DNA of 64,000 nt from JBNNGK01 sp050268245 (GCF_050268245.1 NZ_JBNNGK010000008.1:1-64000); one strand, 5' to 3'; shown: positions 33,535 through 42,612, counted from the first letter of the stretch. The notes: generated from the letters alone by a model not told the origin. A program made the numbers and translations.

Positions 33535-34605
33535 ATGCCCCGCCCGATTAGCGCCAAGCTCCATCTTGCTGCTTTTGACAACAATTTACAGGTTATCCGC
33601 CGTTTTGCACCGAACGCTAAGGTGTGGGCAGTAATAAAAGCCAATGCGTATGGTCATGGTATTAAGCGTGTTTGGCAAAGCCTGGCGCGCACCGATGGCT
33701 TCGCGTTGCTCGATCTGGAAGAGGCCGTTTTGTTACGTGAATCCGGTTGGCAAGGGCCGATATTGTTGCTAGAGGGTTTTTTCCAACCCGAAGATTTAGC
33801 GGTAATCGATCGTTATCGATTAACCACCACTGTACACAGCGATTGGCAGTTAGCGGCGATCGCGAAAACGCCACTTTCGGCGCCGCTGGATGTATATCTC
33901 AAAATCAATAGCGGCATGAATCGCCTAGGGTTTGCGCCAGAGCGGTTGCCGCTGGTTTGGCGACAAGCGCAAGCCATCCCAAATATTGCGTCGCTGACGC
34001 TGATGAGCCATTTCGCGACGGCGGATAGTGCGGAAGGTGTGGTGGCGCAAATGGCGACAATTGAAGCAGGCGCCGTTGGGGTATCTTCACCGCGCAGCCT
34101 TGCCAACTCTGCCGCAACGCTATGGCATCCGGAAACGCACGGGAGTTGGGTGAGGCCCGGTATTATTCTGTACGGCGCTTCACCAAGCGGTCAGTGGTCT
34201 GATATTGCCGACACTGGGTTGCAGGCAACTTTGTCGTTGCGCAGTGAAATTATCGCCGTTCAACAGCTGAAAGCGGGCGATCGCGTGGGTTATGGTTGGC
34301 GCTATGCGGCTAACGCGGTGCAGCGAGTGGGTATCGTGGCCTGCGGTTATGCCGATGGCTATCCACGCCATGCACCAAGCGGCACACCAATATGGGTGGA
34401 TGGCGTCATGACGCGTACGGTGGGAACGGTATCGATGGACATGCTGGCCGTGGATTTAACACCGTGTCCCCAGGCCAATATCGGTGCAGAAGTGGAACTT
34501 TGGGGGCGTCGTTTACCGGTGGATGATGTGGCCGCCGCAGCGGGTACGCTAGGCTACGAGCTGCTGACGGCAATCGCACCACGGGTGCCTGTGGTGACGG
34601 TGTAA
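33535..34605 (+). CDS. dadX: Catabolic alanine racemase DadX
   Basis: PLP enzyme that converts L-alanine to D-alanine for breakdown by DadA. The ATG at 33535 follows AAGGAG and gives 356 residues, as in E. coli. The PLP lysine is Lys35 in VIKANAYGHG; the loop SMDMLAVDLTPCPQA is conserved. Assigned to dadX rather than alr from the neighbour dadA. A small hairpin (GCCGCA/TGCGGC at 33485-33506) sits between the two genes. It ends 5 bp from the convergent MFS gene. Confidence 0.96.
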   Translation: MPRPISAKLHLAAFDNNLQVIRRFAPNAKVWAVIKANAYGHGIKRVWQSLARTDGFALLDLEEAVLLRESGWQGPILLLEGFFQPEDLAVIDRYRLTTTVHSDWQLAAIAKTPLSAPLDVYLKINSGMNRLGFAPERLPLVWRQAQAIPNIASLTLMSHFATADSAEGVVAQMATIEAGAVGVSSPRSLANSAATLWHPETHGSWVRPGIILYGASPSGQWSDIADTGLQATLSLRSEIIAVQQLKAGDRVGYGWRYAANAVQRVGIVACGYADGYPRHAPSGTPIWVDGVMTRTVGTVSMDMLAVDLTPCPQANIGAEVELWGRRLPVDDVAAAAGTLGYELLTAIAPRVPVVTV

Positions 34606-34610
34606 CGCAC

Positions 34611-35804
34611 TCATACTACGTTTTTGAGTTCGCCTTTAATGTGTTTACTGCGCTGTCGTGCGTGCAGTGCCAGTAAACACCCTACCAGCATCACCAACGC
34701 TAGCGACAGTTTGGGTTGCATCGGCAGCGCCATAGCGCATAACCCCAGCACGGCTCCACCGGCCATTTGCGCAAAACCCACTAAGGCTGAGGCGACACCG
34801 GCCTCATTGGAGTATGGCTCTAGCGCATAGCTGGTGGCCGGCCCCATGACAAATGCCAACCCTGCGCAGGCGCTTGCAACCGGTAACATATAGGCCAGCC
34901 AATGAGTTTGTGCGGCTGGTGACAGCAACGCTATGCCCAACACTAAACCGATGCATCCCAGTCCCATTAAAACGCCGCCGGTTGCCAAACAAAATGGTCG
35001 CCCGACTTTGCGAATCAGCCGGTTGGCAAAAAAACTCACCAACATGATCCAGAAACCATTCGCACCGAATACCAGTGAAAACTGTAGTGGCGTCAGTTTG
35101 GCGGTGCCCATCAGCACGTTGGGTGCCAGAGAAACATAAGTCAACGCCATACCCATTGCGCCTGAATTCACCACAGCGAATGATAAAAAGCGCCGCTGAC
35201 GCAAAATTTTTGCGTATTGGCGCAACGGCAAATTTTTAACCGGTAGCGTCCCGGTTGGTCGGGTTTCAGGCAGCAACACGGCGATTAAAATAAGCACCAA
35301 CAGTGCATAGAGTGCTAAGAACCAGAAGGGCGCACGCCAGCCGAAGGCTTCTGCTAATAGGCCGCCGAGCAGCGGGGCTAACGCAGGAATGATATTCAAC
35401 GTGCCGTTTAGAAAGCCAAATGCGCGCGCTGCGTCGTCACCGTTCATACGATCGCGCACTCCGCTAAAGGCCACGACGGAGGTACAGCATACCGCCACAC
35501 CTTGTAATAAACGTGAGGCGATGAATAACGCCGGGGTCGTTGCCAGCGCTGCCATAGCAGCACCGAGCATGTAGATGACGATGCCTGCTAAAGCCACCGG
35601 TTTGCGGCCATAATTATCAACCAAGGGGCCGGCGATCACCTGGCCTAAACCCAACACGAGAATAAAGAGCGAGATTGTGGATTGAATCAACGCTTCGCTA
35701 CTGTTGAGCCCCGCAGCGATAGCCGGAATAGTCGGCAGATAAAGATCGATGCCCAATGGACCCAGCAGCACCAGACTGAGGAGCAGAAGTAGGAATTTTT
35801 GCAT
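34611..35804 (-). CDS. Bcr/CflA-type MFS drug efflux transporter
   Basis: Inner-membrane proton-driven exporter of the major facilitator superfamily, DHA1 group. The 397 residues form 12 predicted helices. Seen motifs: GPLGIDLYLPTIPAI at the start of helix 1 (Bcr/CflA signature), GPLVDNYGRKPVALAG (MFS motif A, between helices 2 and 3) and the FLNGTLNIIPALAPLLGGLLAEAFGWR antiporter motif C region. Substrate unknown; relatives export bicyclomycin, chloramphenicol or sulfonamides. Convergent with dadX. Confidence 0.88.
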   Translation of the reverse strand: MQKFLLLLLSLVLLGPLGIDLYLPTIPAIAAGLNSSEALIQSTISLFILVLGLGQVIAGPLVDNYGRKPVALAGIVIYMLGAAMAALATTPALFIASRLLQGVAVCCTSVVAFSGVRDRMNGDDAARAFGFLNGTLNIIPALAPLLGGLLAEAFGWRAPFWFLALYALLVLILIAVLLPETRPTGTLPVKNLPLRQYAKILRQRRFLSFAVVNSGAMGMALTYVSLAPNVLMGTAKLTPLQFSLVFGANGFWIMLVSFFANRLIRKVGRPFCLATGGVLMGLGCIGLVLGIALLSPAAQTHWLAYMLPVASACAGLAFVMGPATSYALEPYSNEAGVASALVGFAQMAGGAVLGLCAMALPMQPKLSLALVMLVGCLLALHARQRSKHIKGELKNVV

Positions 35805-35903
35805 AACAAAAACAGCATATCCAAATGATAAAGATGGCTAGAGTAGAGTGTCTATCGTTAAATGAAAAGCAGCCATGTCAGATATGTCATGGCTCTGCTT
35901 TCG

Positions 35904-36461
35904 TCAAAGCGAACGGGGGCGATAATATAGGGCAGATACCACATCGGCGACATAACGCGCCTGATGTTTGGCATCGTCCAGTGCTCGGTGCGGTGTACCC
36001 TCAAAGGGGCGAGTTTTTTTGGGATTAAAGCCGTGCAGTTCTGCCAGTGTAATCACGGTGCGGACGTCTTGCGTATCCCAGAAGTTCCACGGGCAACTGA
36101 TAGCAAGCTGCTGATAAGCATGTTCAAGAATGGTGCAATCAAACTCTTTACCATTGCCCCAGACTTTGACCGTAGCCGTGCTGTTAATGTGAATAAACTG
36201 GCTCAGATTGGTCAGGGCACGCTTGAGACTGTCACTGCCACCAAATGCCAGCTTGCGTGCCTCATCAGACTGTTTTGCCCACCACGCAACGGTATCCAAA
36301 CTCATGGTGCGCTCGGGTTGATCTTTTTGGCAATTGATTGCGGTTTCAAATTCGGCACCTAATTCCCCGGTTTTCGGATCGAAGAAGACCGCCGCAATCA
36401 CCAAAATCACTGCCGAGGGCTTAATATCCAGCGTTTCAATATCCAACATCAAATGGTGCAT
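35904..36461 (-). CDS. DexA/Rv2179c-like 3'-5' exonuclease
   Basis: DEDDh-type 3'-5' exonuclease related to phage T4 DexA and to Rv2179c-like exoribonucleases. The catalytic set is complete: Asp7 and Glu9 (LDIETL), Asp108 (GKEFDCTILEHAY), His158 and Asp163 (HRALDDAKH). The segment DTVAWWAKQSDEARK and NFWDTQDVRTVI resemble DexA at matching spacing. The start ATG (36461) lies 30 bp past the ABC permease stop, so it is likely the last gene of that operon; Met5 is an alternative. The 185-residue product has no other domain. Its phage-type relatives suggest viral origin, but no other phage gene is near. Confidence 0.82.
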   Translation of the reverse strand: MHHLMLDIETLDIKPSAVILVIAAVFFDPKTGELGAEFETAINCQKDQPERTMSLDTVAWWAKQSDEARKLAFGGSDSLKRALTNLSQFIHINSTATVKVWGNGKEFDCTILEHAYQQLAISCPWNFWDTQDVRTVITLAELHGFNPKKTRPFEGTPHRALDDAKHQARYVADVVSALYYRPRSL

Positions 36462-36490
36462 CGGTGTACTCAAATCGGCTTTATATCGTT

Positions 36491-38245
36491 TTATTGTACT
36501 ACAGAGGCGCGGCGGCTGCGCGGCTGCCCATGGGCTGAGCCTAGCGTGCTCGCCAGAGAAATAGCCAGTAATGACAGGAGCAGTAGTGCACTGGCCGGCG
36601 CCAATACCGCCCAAGGCGCACGTTCGATATAAGGCATTCCCTCGGCCAACACCAGCCCCCATTCTGCACTCGGCGGTTGCGGTCCTAAGCCGAGAAAGCC
36701 CAGTGCAGCTAAGGCTAACGCGATCCCCGGAAGGCGCAACATGGCGTGGCGTAATAGCGGGCTTATCACCGCAGGGAGCAAGTAATGGCTAAAACTGCGC
36801 AGGCGGCCAATGCCCAGTACCGGTAACATGCGGATATACGACTGGCTGCGCGCTTCGCCCAGCAGTGAGGCACAGTGCGCAGCAAGAGGGGCCCAACTGA
36901 CCAGCATCACTGAGCAGGCGGCACCGTAAGCCGACGGCCCAGTTACCGCGACAACCATGAGGCCAGCAATAATCGGCGGGGTTGCATTAGCGGTTTCAAT
37001 GACACCGCACATGAGCCGTGGCATCAGACCAAATAATAATCCCAGCACCAGCGATGCCATACTGACTGCCAATGCCAACAGGCAGGTATTGAGTGCGCCG
37101 TACGCTACCCGCGCCAAAATATCGCGGCCCGTGGCGTCGGCTCCCAACGGCAAAGCCAGGCTCGGCGATTCCAACCGTAGATGCAGGGACGAAAGCGGAT
37201 CGCGCAATAGCCCACTCAACACAATTAAAGCCAAGAGGGCGGCGGTGACACCAACGATCAAAAAACCGCTGTTATCGGTGACTACCGGCGGCGGTGTATT
37301 TGGCAAGGTTGCGCCGATACGTCCTAGCAGAAGATAGTGCAGCAGGTGCATCACTATACCTGCGGCAAAGGCCAGCGCTAGCAGTAATAAAATACCACAT
37401 TGTAGCGCGGGCAAATCTTGCGCGACGGCGGCACCCAAGGTGGCACGCCCTAACCCGGGAATGGCAAACACCTTTTCAACCGCCACGGCGCCGCCGGTTA
37501 GGCCGACCAAAACTAACCCTAACTGCGGCAATAATGCGGGTAAGGTTCGGTGGAAAACGGCCAACAGTCGCTGATGCTTGGGGATACCGGCCAGACACCA
37601 TGTTTGTAACCAGCGTTCACTGAAGGTCGCCGATAATCTGTCACTCAATAATAAGCCTATTAACCCGCCGGCCGGTAAACCCAATGCGAGTGCGGGCAAT
37701 AGGGCATGTTGCCAGCTTTGCCAACCAAATGGCGGTAACCAACGTAACCATACCGCACCGACGATCAATAATAATGCGGCCAGCAGAAACTCCGGCAATG
37801 CGGTCAGGCTAGTGGCAAGTATGCCGGTAGTGGGACGTGTATCGCCCCGCATGCCGCGTCGCAACGTGGGCAGCACCAGCAGGATAGCGATGCATAAAGC
37901 GACTACCAGAGCATAAGCCATCAAGGTTAATGACACCCCCGTTGCGCGGAGCATACCTTGCAGCACCGGTTCACCTGAGATCCACGAATGGCCAGCATCG
38001 CCTTCTAGCAACCCGACGAGCCAACGGCCGAGTAGAATCAATGGCCCTTCATCAAGCCCGAAACGTTGGCGAATACTGTCCAGTGCTTCGGCGGTGGCTT
38101 CCTGCTCGCCGGATCTTGCTCGCAGCAGACTGAGCGCCGGATCGCGTCCCGATAACCACGGTAATAAACCGACCAATAACACCATGCCGATGAGTGCGAG
38201 TAGGCGTGATAACCACGGCAAACAGCATTGTAGTAGGCGTAACAT
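36491..38245 (-). CDS. Fused double permease of a Dpp/Nik-type ABC importer
   Basis: One polypeptide joins two transporter subunits. Residues 1-310 resemble DppB/NikB: the EAA loop around 216-245 and VEKVFAIPGLGRATLGAAV at 257-275. Residues about 325-584 resemble DppC/NikC: LGADATGRDILARVAYGA at 367-384 and a second EAA loop near 466-500. About 12 membrane helices in all. Its ATG overlaps the stop of the binding-protein gene by one base, so it belongs to the operon of two ATPases and a binding protein upstream. The substrate is unknown: peptide, nickel or metallophore type. Fusion of the two permeases is uncommon in this superfamily. Confidence 0.88.
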   Translation of the reverse strand: MLRLLQCCLPWLSRLLALIGMVLLVGLLPWLSGRDPALSLLRARSGEQEATAEALDSIRQRFGLDEGPLILLGRWLVGLLEGDAGHSWISGEPVLQGMLRATGVSLTLMAYALVVALCIAILLVLPTLRRGMRGDTRPTTGILATSLTALPEFLLAALLLIVGAVWLRWLPPFGWQSWQHALLPALALGLPAGGLIGLLLSDRLSATFSERWLQTWCLAGIPKHQRLLAVFHRTLPALLPQLGLVLVGLTGGAVAVEKVFAIPGLGRATLGAAVAQDLPALQCGILLLLALAFAAGIVMHLLHYLLLGRIGATLPNTPPPVVTDNSGFLIVGVTAALLALIVLSGLLRDPLSSLHLRLESPSLALPLGADATGRDILARVAYGALNTCLLALAVSMASLVLGLLFGLMPRLMCGVIETANATPPIIAGLMVVAVTGPSAYGAACSVMLVSWAPLAAHCASLLGEARSQSYIRMLPVLGIGRLRSFSHYLLPAVISPLLRHAMLRLPGIALALAALGFLGLGPQPPSAEWGLVLAEGMPYIERAPWAVLAPASALLLLSLLAISLASTLGSAHGQPRSRRASVVQ

Positions 38246-39753
38246 TATGGTTGCGCGACCTGTGTCGTTGGCATCACTAATTGGCGCTCACGCGGATCGC
38301 GTGCGGCATGGCGCAAATTGATAGCCTCGCCTTGAATCACTCGCTCATGCAGCAATGGGATTGCCGCATGGGTGGCCAAAATGTGGTTTTCCGCGTCGAT
38401 AATCGCTTGGCGGCGTTCTGGGCCGGCAGGAATAACCGCTGCACGAGCCAATGCGTCATCAACCGACTTATCGCATAACTGCGCAATATTAAATGAACCT
38501 TGGCAAGCAAAGTCGCTGTACATATAGGCGACAGGATCGCCGGAATCCAGCACGGTAGCGCGTGAAAGGATAAAAGCGTCGAATTTGCCAGCTAGCGCAT
38601 CGGCTTCAATATGCGCATATTCCCGTACTTCCTGCTTCACCACAAAACCGGCGGCAGTCAATTGTTGGGCGAGATATACCGCGACCTCCGGCAGTTCAGT
38701 GCGATCGCTGAAGGTGGCCAGCGTGATAGTGGCGCCAGCGGCGGTTGCGTTTGGTTGCAGCGCTGCGGTTTGGGGTTTACGTAACGTGGCGGCCCAAGGA
38801 AGCGCGGGGCCGAGCAGGCCACTGGCGATATCCGCACGGCCTTCGTAGACATTTTTTACCAAGGTTTGCCGCTCGACGGCAGCAGCGGCAATGGCGCGCA
38901 ATGACGGATCGCTGAAGGCACCCTGACGGGTATTAAGGTACAAGGTATTTGTACGCGGCATCGGCACTTCGTGCACCAGCGCGGGATCGATCAAAGGGAC
39001 TTGGGCGACCGGTAAGGCTTCCACCAGATCGGCGTTGCCCGTCCGTAGTGCCGCCGCGCGTGCGGTTCCGTCTGGTACAAAGCTGACGTCAATCCCCGCA
39101 GCGGCGGCAGGCTGCCCCCAATACTCGTCAAAGCGCGTTAATTTAGCGTTGCTGGTGCCATTGATTTCAGTCAGCATAAACGCCCCCGTTCCAGCAAGAA
39201 CCGGGTTGACCACCCCGTTAGCGCCATAAGCACGTTCCGCGAGTATGGCCAATTGCGGACTCGAAAGCCGTTGGGGAAGCAACGGATCTGCTTTCAGGAT
39301 AGTGATCACTACCGCATGCTCACCGTCCGTCGCTGCGCTCAACTCTATGCCGTCCAAAATACGCGGTTTAGGCGCAGCCTGCATGGCAGCGGTAAGTGAA
39401 CGCACCACGCTGTGTGCTGTCAATGGGGTACCATCATGAAATTTAACCCCCTTGCGCAGCTCGAAACGCCAGTGATGATCATCAACCTGTTGCCATTTCT
39501 CCGCTAATGCCGGCGTCGCGTCACCAGCCGCGTTCAATACCACCAAGGTTTCGGCATTGCTCCAGCGTGACAGTTTAAATGCGTCATCGCTCAACGGCGT
39601 CAATCCAGAGCGGGGGGGTTGTAGCATTACCACGCGGAGGCGCTTTTCACCGTCTGATATTTCTGGCGGTTCTGGTGGATCAAAACAACCGCTCAACACT
39701 AAGCTACCAGCCAACATCAGGCCAAACGGGGCGAACAAACGCAGGTATGACAT
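38245..39753 (-). CDS. Family 5 substrate-binding lipoprotein of ABC importer
   Basis: Extracytoplasmic solute-binding protein of the peptide/nickel/opine family (SBP_bac_5). A lipobox VLSGC puts the mature N-terminus at Cys23, an anchored form less usual in Gram-negatives, where such proteins are usually soluble. Family landmarks: LVVLNAAGDATPALAEKWQ, HHWRFELRKGVKFHDGTPLTAHSV. AAAGGAG lies six bases before the ATG. 502 residues. Third gene of the operon, 18 bp after the second ATPase and overlapping the permease. Ligand not readable; the Zur-like box ahead of the operon points to a zinc complex. Confidence 0.9.
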   Translation of the reverse strand: MSYLRLFAPFGLMLAGSLVLSGCFDPPEPPEISDGEKRLRVVMLQPPRSGLTPLSDDAFKLSRWSNAETLVVLNAAGDATPALAEKWQQVDDHHWRFELRKGVKFHDGTPLTAHSVVRSLTAAMQAAPKPRILDGIELSAATDGEHAVVITILKADPLLPQRLSSPQLAILAERAYGANGVVNPVLAGTGAFMLTEINGTSNAKLTRFDEYWGQPAAAAGIDVSFVPDGTARAAALRTGNADLVEALPVAQVPLIDPALVHEVPMPRTNTLYLNTRQGAFSDPSLRAIAAAAVERQTLVKNVYEGRADIASGLLGPALPWAATLRKPQTAALQPNATAAGATITLATFSDRTELPEVAVYLAQQLTAAGFVVKQEVREYAHIEADALAGKFDAFILSRATVLDSGDPVAYMYSDFACQGSFNIAQLCDKSVDDALARAAVIPAGPERRQAIIDAENHILATHAAIPLLHERVIQGEAINLRHAARDPRERQLVMPTTQVAQP

Positions 39754-39771
39754 GAAAAACTCCTTTAAAGT

Positions 39772-40536
39772 TCAGCAAGCGTAAGGAACAGAGGGGATCG
39801 CGGCAATCAGAGCCTGAGTTGCGCAATGGCGCGGGGTGCGTAGCAGTGCAGCGGTAGGTCTGTCTTCTACAATCACACCGTGATCCATGACCAGCGTCCG
39901 TTGGCATAAGCGACTAACCAATGACAAATCGTGGGAAACGACCAAAAGCCCCATTTCTTGCCGCTGAGAAATGTTGGCCAATAGCGAAATAATTTGCTGA
40001 CGTAAAGGGAGATCCAGACCGCTAACCGGTTCGTCAGCAAGCAAGAAGCGGGGCTGCGGCGCAATGGCTCGAGCTAATGCCACACGCTGCGCTTGGCCGC
40101 CCGATAATTCACCAGGGCGGGCATGTAACAGTTGCCCGTCAAGTTCAACTTGTCTCAGAGCCCATTCAACACGTGGCGCCAGATTACGTTTGGAGGTTAA
40201 CTGTCGCAGCGGTTCAGCGATCAGTTGAGCCACATTATGCCGGGGATTAAGAGAAGCATGTGCATCCTGCGGGACGTATTGCACCAGTCGTCGGTACCAG
40301 CGCAGTTTGGTGCTAGAGGCAGGTGTAATTTGTTGGCCTTGGCAAAAAATGCGTCCGCTGTCGCAATGCTCAAGGGCCAGAAGCAATTTCAGCAGGGTAG
40401 ATTTTCCCGCACCGGAGCAGCCGACCAGGCCAACGCACTCCTTGGCGCGTAGATTGAGGTTACAGGCTTGCAAACCAGGGTGCTGTGTGCCGAAGGAACG
40501 GCTGACGTCTTGCAGACTGATGAATGTGTCCAACAT
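39772..40536 (-). CDS. Dpp/Nik-type ABC transporter ATPase, second (DppF-like)
   Basis: ATP-binding subunit, 254 residues, starting at the ATG (40536) two bases after the stop of the first ATPase gene; a much earlier in-frame start is rejected. Walker A GCSGAGKS at 39-46, signature LSGGQAQRVALARA and Walker B LLADEP are intact. It resembles DppF/OppF/NikE, the second ATPase in two-ATPase importers. Expected to pair with the first ATPase under the fused permease. Confidence 0.9.
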   Translation of the reverse strand: MLDTFISLQDVSRSFGTQHPGLQACNLNLRAKECVGLVGCSGAGKSTLLKLLLALEHCDSGRIFCQGQQITPASSTKLRWYRRLVQYVPQDAHASLNPRHNVAQLIAEPLRQLTSKRNLAPRVEWALRQVELDGQLLHARPGELSGGQAQRVALARAIAPQPRFLLADEPVSGLDLPLRQQIISLLANISQRQEMGLLVVSHDLSLVSRLCQRTLVMDHGVIVEDRPTAALLRTPRHCATQALIAAIPSVPYAC

Positions 40537-40538
40537 GC

Positions 40539-41348
40539 TTAACTCACTTGCTGTAACGGTAAGCTGTTGGTGCGACGTTGCGGGTAAGCCGCAGCGACCA
40601 ATTGCTGGGTGTAGTGATGTTTTGGTTGTTGTATTAATGCCTTTAATGAGCCACTTTCCACCAGCCGTCCCTGTGCCAGCACCAGTGCGCGTTGACATAA
40701 ACCTGCAGCGACGGAAAGATCGTGGGTGATGAATAATTGTGCGGGTGCGCCGGGTTGTTGACTGAATTGACGCAGCATATCCAGCAGTTGGCGTTGGCTA
40801 ACCGTGTCAAGTGCCGTCGTGGGTTCATCAGCAATGAGCAATGCCGGTTGACTGGCCAAGGCGATGGCGACGCAAATCCGTTGGCACTGCCCTCCAGAAA
40901 GCTGTCCCGGATAGCGAGTCAGGATCTGTTGCGGGGGCAGACCAAGCATTTGTAGCATGTCACTCGCGCAGCGGTTGGCATCTTCACGTGACAGCGCACG
41001 TTGATAACGCAATACCATGATTAACTGATGTCCAATCGTTACTAACGGATTCAACGCGCTAAACGGATTCTGAAAGATGGCCGCGAGCGGTAAAGTACCT
41101 CGCTGTTGCAGGTGAACACCTGCCAGTTGTTTTCCCAACAAACGAATAGATCCACTGACCGATGCATGAGTGGGTAAAGTGCCGAGTAACGCCGCGGCAG
41201 TGAGTGATTTGCCGGAACCCGAAGCGCCCAGTAAACACAGGCATTCTCCAGCGTGCAGGGTGAAGCTCAGGTTCTGCACTTTAGGAGCGTCATTAATTGA
41301 TATGTTTAACTGTTCGACTACCAAAAGCGGTGAATGACGCTGTTCCAT
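40539..41348 (-). CDS. Dpp/Nik-type ABC transporter ATPase, first (DppD-like)
   Basis: First gene of the importer operon. The 269-residue protein has Walker A GASGSGKS at 41-48, the QNPFSALNP Q-loop region, signature LSGGQ at 150-154 and Walker B LLIADEP at 170-176. The DEPTTALDT stretch is typical of DppD/OppD/NikD. It is transcribed away from a 150-bp gap that holds a Zur-like box 26 bp in front of its ATG. Confidence 0.9.
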   Translation of the reverse strand: MEQRHSPLLVVEQLNISINDAPKVQNLSFTLHAGECLCLLGASGSGKSLTAAALLGTLPTHASVSGSIRLLGKQLAGVHLQQRGTLPLAAIFQNPFSALNPLVTIGHQLIMVLRYQRALSREDANRCASDMLQMLGLPPQQILTRYPGQLSGGQCQRICVAIALASQPALLIADEPTTALDTVSQRQLLDMLRQFSQQPGAPAQLFITHDLSVAAGLCQRALVLAQGRLVESGSLKALIQQPKHHYTQQLVAAAYPQRRTNSLPLQQVS

Positions 41349-41374
41349 GTTACGGTCTGCATAAGATAATTTTT

Positions 41375-41397
41375 GATATGTGATAACATAACATTTT
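41375..41397. promoter_or_regulatory. Zur-like operator of the ABC importer operon
   Basis: A 23-bp imperfect palindrome with arms TGTGATA (41379-41385) and ATAACATTT (41388-41396). Both arms are identical to those of the E. coli znu Zur site as I recall it, and 18 of 23 positions agree overall. It lies 26-48 bp upstream of the first ATPase start, a repressor position. Confidence 0.65.
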
Positions 41398-41500
41398 GTA
41401 TCCGAAGATGACCAGCTTTAATCGTCGGTAGCCGTGATAGGCGTCCTACAGCAAATTAGGCTATGATGGGCAATAATTCGTTGCGAAGTGGTTGTTACTG

Positions 41501-41680
41501 GTGAGAACGCTAATTTTTATTTTATGTATGATGGCTTACCTATTGGTATTGGGGTATCTGGGGGCCTTTGTCACCGATAAAATTTGCGAACAATCGGGTA
41601 GTTACGGCAAAATTTGCCGCATGGTTGATATTTCGGAACCGCATATTCCGCAGGTTTCGTCGCCGGATCAGGCTAAGTAA
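41501..41680 (+). CDS. Small membrane protein of unknown function
   Basis: A 59-residue protein from the GTG at 41501 (a TTG nine bases earlier is also open). One hydrophobic helix (LIFILCMMAYLLVLGYLGAFV) is followed by a short polar tail with two cysteines (KICEQSGSYGKICRM). Possible YobH-like inner-membrane peptide, but I cannot confirm a family. Divergent from the ABC importer operon and overlapping the end of the convergent next gene by 13 bp. The ribosome site is poor. Confidence 0.5.
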   Translation: MRTLIFILCMMAYLLVLGYLGAFVTDKICEQSGSYGKICRMVDISEPHIPQVSSPDQAK

Positions 41681-42150
41681 TCTGTTGTAATGAGCCGGGT
41701 AACTAACGCAGCGATGATGATCAGTAACATAGCTTGCCGCCAGCCAAGTTTGAACAGCCAGCCTCGTCGTATTTGGGGTGTGGTTAATTGCCCGACTACC
41801 ATGTTGCCAGCGAGTAGCATCGTCACAATAATAAACACCAACCCTGTCATCACAACACTAAACTCAGCGTGTAGTACGTTGGCGTAATACAAACGCATAC
41901 CGATAAAGTAGGCCGTCATTATCCATGCAAAGAGTGTCTTTTTTTTGAGTACCTGATAAAGCAGGAAAGCAATGAACATACTGTGGGCTGCCGAGAACAG
42001 TGGCGTATCAATCGGTTGACGGGCACAGATATTGTAGACCGTGAGGTAGATATTAAATATCAGCAGGGCGTAGATAACATAAATGTACCAACCATAGATT
42101 ATTTTTAGTTTTCTTACGTCGGCAGGTGTTGGATAATCATCCTGTTGCAT
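41668..42150 (-). CDS. Membrane protein of unknown function
   Basis: A 160-residue protein starting at the ATG at 42150, which has AAGGAGA six bases upstream. Four or five hydrophobic helices are seen (about 20-40, 56-75, 78-95, 98-120, 138-157), with a polar N-terminus (MQQDDYPTPADVRKLK). It looks like a conserved integral membrane protein, but I recognise no family. Its tail overlaps the convergent small gene by 13 bp. Confidence 0.65.
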   Translation of the reverse strand: MQQDDYPTPADVRKLKIIYGWYIYVIYALLIFNIYLTVYNICARQPIDTPLFSAAHSMFIAFLLYQVLKKKTLFAWIMTAYFIGMRLYYANVLHAEFSVVMTGLVFIIVTMLLAGNMVVGQLTTPQIRRGWLFKLGWRQAMLLIIIAALVTRLITTDYLA

Positions 42151-42324
42151 TGTTGTCTCCTTGAGCTGCTCTGTTTTTAACACTACATGATTAAATGAAA
42201 ACTAAACATCCCTGTGGAATTATTGTTATCTAACTAGGGAACTTTACTATTTTTACTGCGGATGGTTATTTTCACTGCGATGCTTCCGTTGGAAAACGTT
42301 TGCTTATATTGGTCACGTCCTCTT

Positions 42325-42612
42325 ATGAAAAATTTTAAAAATAGCCTTAGCACAACGATAATCATGGTCTTTATGTTGTGGCTCTATTTTGTTTTGCCAT
42401 CGGCCCTAACAGCCTATTTTTTTGTCGAACTTAATCTCAACCCGTTCACTATTATTAGATTTTGGCATTACAACCCCTTTTCTGCCGATCGCGGTATTCC
42501 CGCCTATCAGCCATTTATCTATCTATTGATCATATGGTGCCTGTTAAACGGTCTATTGTTGGGCTGTATGTGGATAATTTTGCGTTTGGTAGCCTATTTC
42601 CGCGCACGCTGA
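42325..42612 (+). CDS. Small two-helix membrane protein of unknown function
   Basis: A 95-residue protein from ATG 42325 (MKNFKNSLSTTIIMVFM), or up to 116 residues from ATG 42262; none of the starts has a good ribosome site. Two membrane helices (about 10-32 and 67-90) flank a polar loop (NPFSADRGIPAYQPF). No family recognised. Downstream, 42613-42848 holds no gene and leads into the Fur box of the siderophore receptor. Confidence 0.45.
   Translation: MKNFKNSLSTTIIMVFMLWLYFVLPSALTAYFFVELNLNPFTIIRFWHYNPFSADRGIPAYQPFIYLLIIWCLLNGLLLGCMWIILRLVAYFRAR

Noticed and set aside
36462..36662. 67-codon extension of the DexA-like exonuclease
   Set aside because: It overlaps the end of the permease gene and lacks family resemblance; the ATG at 36461 fits the DEDD family start.
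40537..40698. 54-codon extension of the second ABC ATPase
   Set aside because: It lies inside the first ATPase gene; the ATG two bases after that gene's stop is the natural coupled start.
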